From Planctomycetes bacterium UBA2386 (lineage in GTDB: Bacteria; Planctomycetota; UBA1135; UBA2386), in assembly GCA_002343845.1 (NCBI GenBank), contig DDSQ01000160.1, forward strand, positions 21,223 through 29,106: 7,884 nucleotides of DNA. The letters run 5' to 3'. The notes under the pieces are model-generated. The model searched no databases. It was not told where the DNA came from and was given only the letters and a program-made list of their open reading frames with translations. Shown one piece after another: positions 6,078 to 7,884 of this stretch. Position 1 is the stretch's first letter. Each line of letters begins with the position of its first letter. Position numbers and translations under genes: made by a program.

Positions 6078-7760
6078 ATGACCACCGCAGCCGTTCCCAC
6101 CGCCGCCCGCGGCAAGAAGAAGCCGCTCATGGGCCCGATCCGGGTCAACCTCGAAGCGTTCGGCGTCGCGATCCTCGCCGCCGTGCTGCTGAAGTGGTTC
6201 TGCCTCGAGGCGTTCCAGATCCCGACCTCGTCGATGCAGCCGACGCTGATGGGCGACGCCGCCGCCGGCGTCTTCGACCGCATCCTGGTCGACAAGCTGC
6301 TGACGACGATCCGTGAACCCAAGCGCTGGGACATCACGGTCTTCAAGTACCCGCTGCAGAAGAACCAGAACTACGTCAAGCGCATCGGCGGCATGCCGGG
6401 CGACCGCCTGTCGATCGGCGGCGGCAACGTCTACCAGGTCGTCGACGGTGAGGGCGGCAAGCGCACGTTCCGGATCGAACGCAAGCCCGCCGACCTGCAG
6501 GAGCAGATGTGGAAGAACGTCTTCCCGTGCCGCCCGCTCGCGCGATCGGAGACCAAGTGGCTCGGCAGCGTTCTCGCCGGTTCGCCGCAGCGTGCTTGGA
6601 GCGAAGACCAGGACGGCCTCTCGCTCCAACTCGACGGGCAGCGTGCCTTCGTCTGGCTGCGCGACGAAGTCGACGGCGGCATGATCGATCGGGTCTGGGA
6701 CGGCTACCCCGAAGACGTGGCGCGCGCGATCCGCGAGAAGCAGAGCCTGCACCAGCCGCAGGAGATCGTGCCCGACGTCCGCATCGCCGCGACGGTCACC
6801 ACCGAGCAAGCGCTCGACGAACTGGCGTTCGAGATCGCCGTCGCACGCCCACAGTTCGACACCTGGACCTACGCGCTCGCGATCAAGGCCGGCAAGGGCC
6901 AGTTGCAGGTACGCAAGGACGCAACCGTGCTCGGCGCTTCGGCCGAGTTCGAACTCGCCGTGGCGCCCGGCAGCTCCGTCGACCTCGCCTTCGCGCACGT
7001 CGACGACGAACTGGTCGCGTGGCGAGACGGCAAGGAGCTGCAGCGCTTCGACAGCTCGGCCTGGGCCTGCCGCGACGGCTGCGTGTTGCCGTTCACTCCG
7101 GGCAGCCCGAGCGCGCCGGGCAGCCCAGAGATCCCGGCGAAACTCGAGCTGCCGGCCAACCAGAAGGTCACGCCGCAGATCGCCGCGCGCGGCAAGGGCA
7201 AGGTCCGCTTCACCGATGTGCGCATCGACCGCGACCAGCACTACACGCGCAGCACGGCGCCCGAGGTGATCGAGGTCCCCGAAGGGCACTACTACATGCT
7301 CGGCGACAACACGCTGCAGTCGATCGACTCGCGCGGCTGGACCGCGATCACGGTCGGGGTCGACGCCGAGAACAACATCGTGCCGCCCGACACGCCCGGC
7401 GCGCGCGTGGTGCGCGGCAACAAGCGCGCGATGTTCCTGGACAAGGCGCCCGACCGCGACGAGACGCCGATCCCGATCCCCGACCAGAAGGCGATCGTGA
7501 TGATCGACGAGTTCGGCGAGATCCTGCGGCTGCGCGGCGAAGTCGGGCCCGGCTGGCCGGGGCGCATCTCCTTCCTCCGCCCCGGCGCCATCGACGGCCG
7601 CGGCGAATGGACCGCGCCCGAGACCACGAACGCCAAGGGCATCTCGTTCGTGCCGCGCTCGGACATCCAGGGTCGGGCCCTGCTGGTCTTCTACCCGTGC
7701 CGGCCGTTCGCCTGGCTGTTCGGCAACGCCTGGCCGGGGCGCTTCGGCTTCGTGCGATGA
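6078..7760 (+). CDS. lepB: Signal peptidase I with two large insertions
   Basis: A 560-residue type I signal peptidase (S26 family), which cleaves signal peptides from exported proteins at the outer face of the cytoplasmic membrane. One membrane segment lies at about 24-42 after a Lys-rich start. Box B is IPTSSMQPTL (48-57), with nucleophile S52. Box D is YVKRIGGMPGD (99-109), with general base K101. Box E is MLGDNTLQSIDSRGW (407-421). The closing FVPRSDIQGRALL (524-536) matches the FVP....GRA strand of E. coli LepB. Usual length is roughly 180-325. The excess is an insert of about 285 residues between boxes D and E and one of about 100 between box E and the FVP strand. The first has a concanavalin/LamG-like look (FAHVDDELVAWRDGK, 305-319; VRFTDVRIDRDQHYT, 376-390). 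As I recall, such an insert is typical of planctomycetal signal peptidases. All catalytic residues are present, so activity is expected. Confidence 0.93.
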   Translation: MTTAAVPTAARGKKKPLMGPIRVNLEAFGVAILAAVLLKWFCLEAFQIPTSSMQPTLMGDAAAGVFDRILVDKLLTTIREPKRWDITVFKYPLQKNQNYVKRIGGMPGDRLSIGGGNVYQVVDGEGGKRTFRIERKPADLQEQMWKNVFPCRPLARSETKWLGSVLAGSPQRAWSEDQDGLSLQLDGQRAFVWLRDEVDGGMIDRVWDGYPEDVARAIREKQSLHQPQEIVPDVRIAATVTTEQALDELAFEIAVARPQFDTWTYALAIKAGKGQLQVRKDATVLGASAEFELAVAPGSSVDLAFAHVDDELVAWRDGKELQRFDSSAWACRDGCVLPFTPGSPSAPGSPEIPAKLELPANQKVTPQIAARGKGKVRFTDVRIDRDQHYTRSTAPEVIEVPEGHYYMLGDNTLQSIDSRGWTAITVGVDAENNIVPPDTPGARVVRGNKRAMFLDKAPDRDETPIPIPDQKAIVMIDEFGEILRLRGEVGPGWPGRISFLRPGAIDGRGEWTAPETTNAKGISFVPRSDIQGRALLVFYPCRPFAWLFGNAWPGRFGFVR

Positions 7761-7884
7761 CCGAGATCCTGCGCACGCACGACTTGGTGAAGGCCTACCG
7801 CGGCCGCCGGGTCGTCGACCACGCCAGCATCCACGTCAGCGAAGGCGAGATCGTCGGCTTGCTCGGCCCCAACGGCGCCGGCAA
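7757..7884 (+). CDS. lptB: LptB-like ABC transporter ATPase, N-terminal fragment
   Basis: Only the first 42 codons are in the window; the gene runs off the right end. The fragment starts MTEILRTHDLVKAYRGRRVV and continues to EGEIVGLLGPNGAG, where the Walker A motif (GPNGAGK, residues 37-43) is cut by the window edge. The order KAYRGRRVV, then EGEIVGLLGPNGAG, closely matches the start of LptB. LptB powers lipopolysaccharide extraction from the inner membrane as part of LptB2FGC. Other ABC ATPases share much of this region, so the specific call is less sure than the family. Its ATG overlaps the signal peptidase stop (ATGA, 7757-7760), implying translational coupling. Signature, Walker B and switch motifs are not visible. 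Confidence 0.8.
   Translation, partial: MTEILRTHDLVKAYRGRRVVDHASIHVSEGEIVGLLGPNGAG

Noticed and set aside
5147..6346. A 399-codon - strand open frame over the alpha/beta-barrel gene and start of signal peptidase
   Set aside because: It spans two well-supported opposite-strand genes and their spacer, with no recognisable motif.
5925..7289. A 454-codon - strand open frame opposite signal peptidase
   Set aside because: It is antisense to a gene with intact catalytic boxes, has low-complexity composition and no domain signal.
1..7884. CRISPR arrays, tRNA or rRNA genes, insertion sequences
   Set aside because: No regularly spaced repeats, no tRNA-like or rRNA-like sequence and no transposase motif were seen.

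Overview
The window is a high-GC stretch from a Gram-negative (diderm) bacterium, most likely a member of the Planctomycetota. The diderm call rests on a TonB protein, a TonB-dependent outer-membrane receptor and the start of an LptB-like ABC ATPase. The planctomycete call rests mainly on a signal peptidase I of 560 residues. It carries a large beta-rich insertion between its catalytic Lys and GDN...DSR boxes, which I recall as typical of planctomycetal signal peptidases. Weak or absent Shine-Dalgarno sequences before most starts also fit. No finer taxonomy can be supported.

Layout: the window opens with the last 30 codons of lepA (EF4) on the + strand. A short convergent gap with a small hairpin follows, then tonB on the - strand (126-803). 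A 229-base divergent spacer (804-1032) holds a perfect 15-base interrupted palindrome. From 1033 to 5989 there is a tight + strand cluster of three exported proteins. They are a FecA-like TonB-dependent receptor (1033-3207), a 662-residue secreted protein made of two copies of one TIM-barrel-like domain (3216-5204), and a 262-residue secreted protein made of two copies of a ferredoxin-like (dimeric alpha/beta barrel-like) unit (5201-5989). After an 88-base gap come signal peptidase I (6078-7760) and, overlapping it by 4 bases, the first 42 codons of an LptB-like ATPase (7757 to the window end).

How it fits together: TonB would energise the divergently transcribed FecA-like receptor, presumably with ExbB/ExbD encoded elsewhere. 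The two downstream secreted proteins are close enough to be co-expressed with the receptor, so the group looks like a compact uptake locus. Its substrate cannot be read from the sequence: the receptor resembles FecA (ferric citrate), while the double-barrel protein keeps paired Glu residues placed as in clan GH-A glycosidases. The flanking housekeeping genes, lepA and the lepB-type signal peptidase, are adjacent in many bacteria. The cluster therefore sits where a lepA-lepB pair might have been, and may be an insertion between them.

The main candidates for something undescribed are the internally duplicated GH-A-like protein, the internally duplicated alpha/beta-barrel protein, and their association with a FecA-like receptor lacking the FecA signalling domain.
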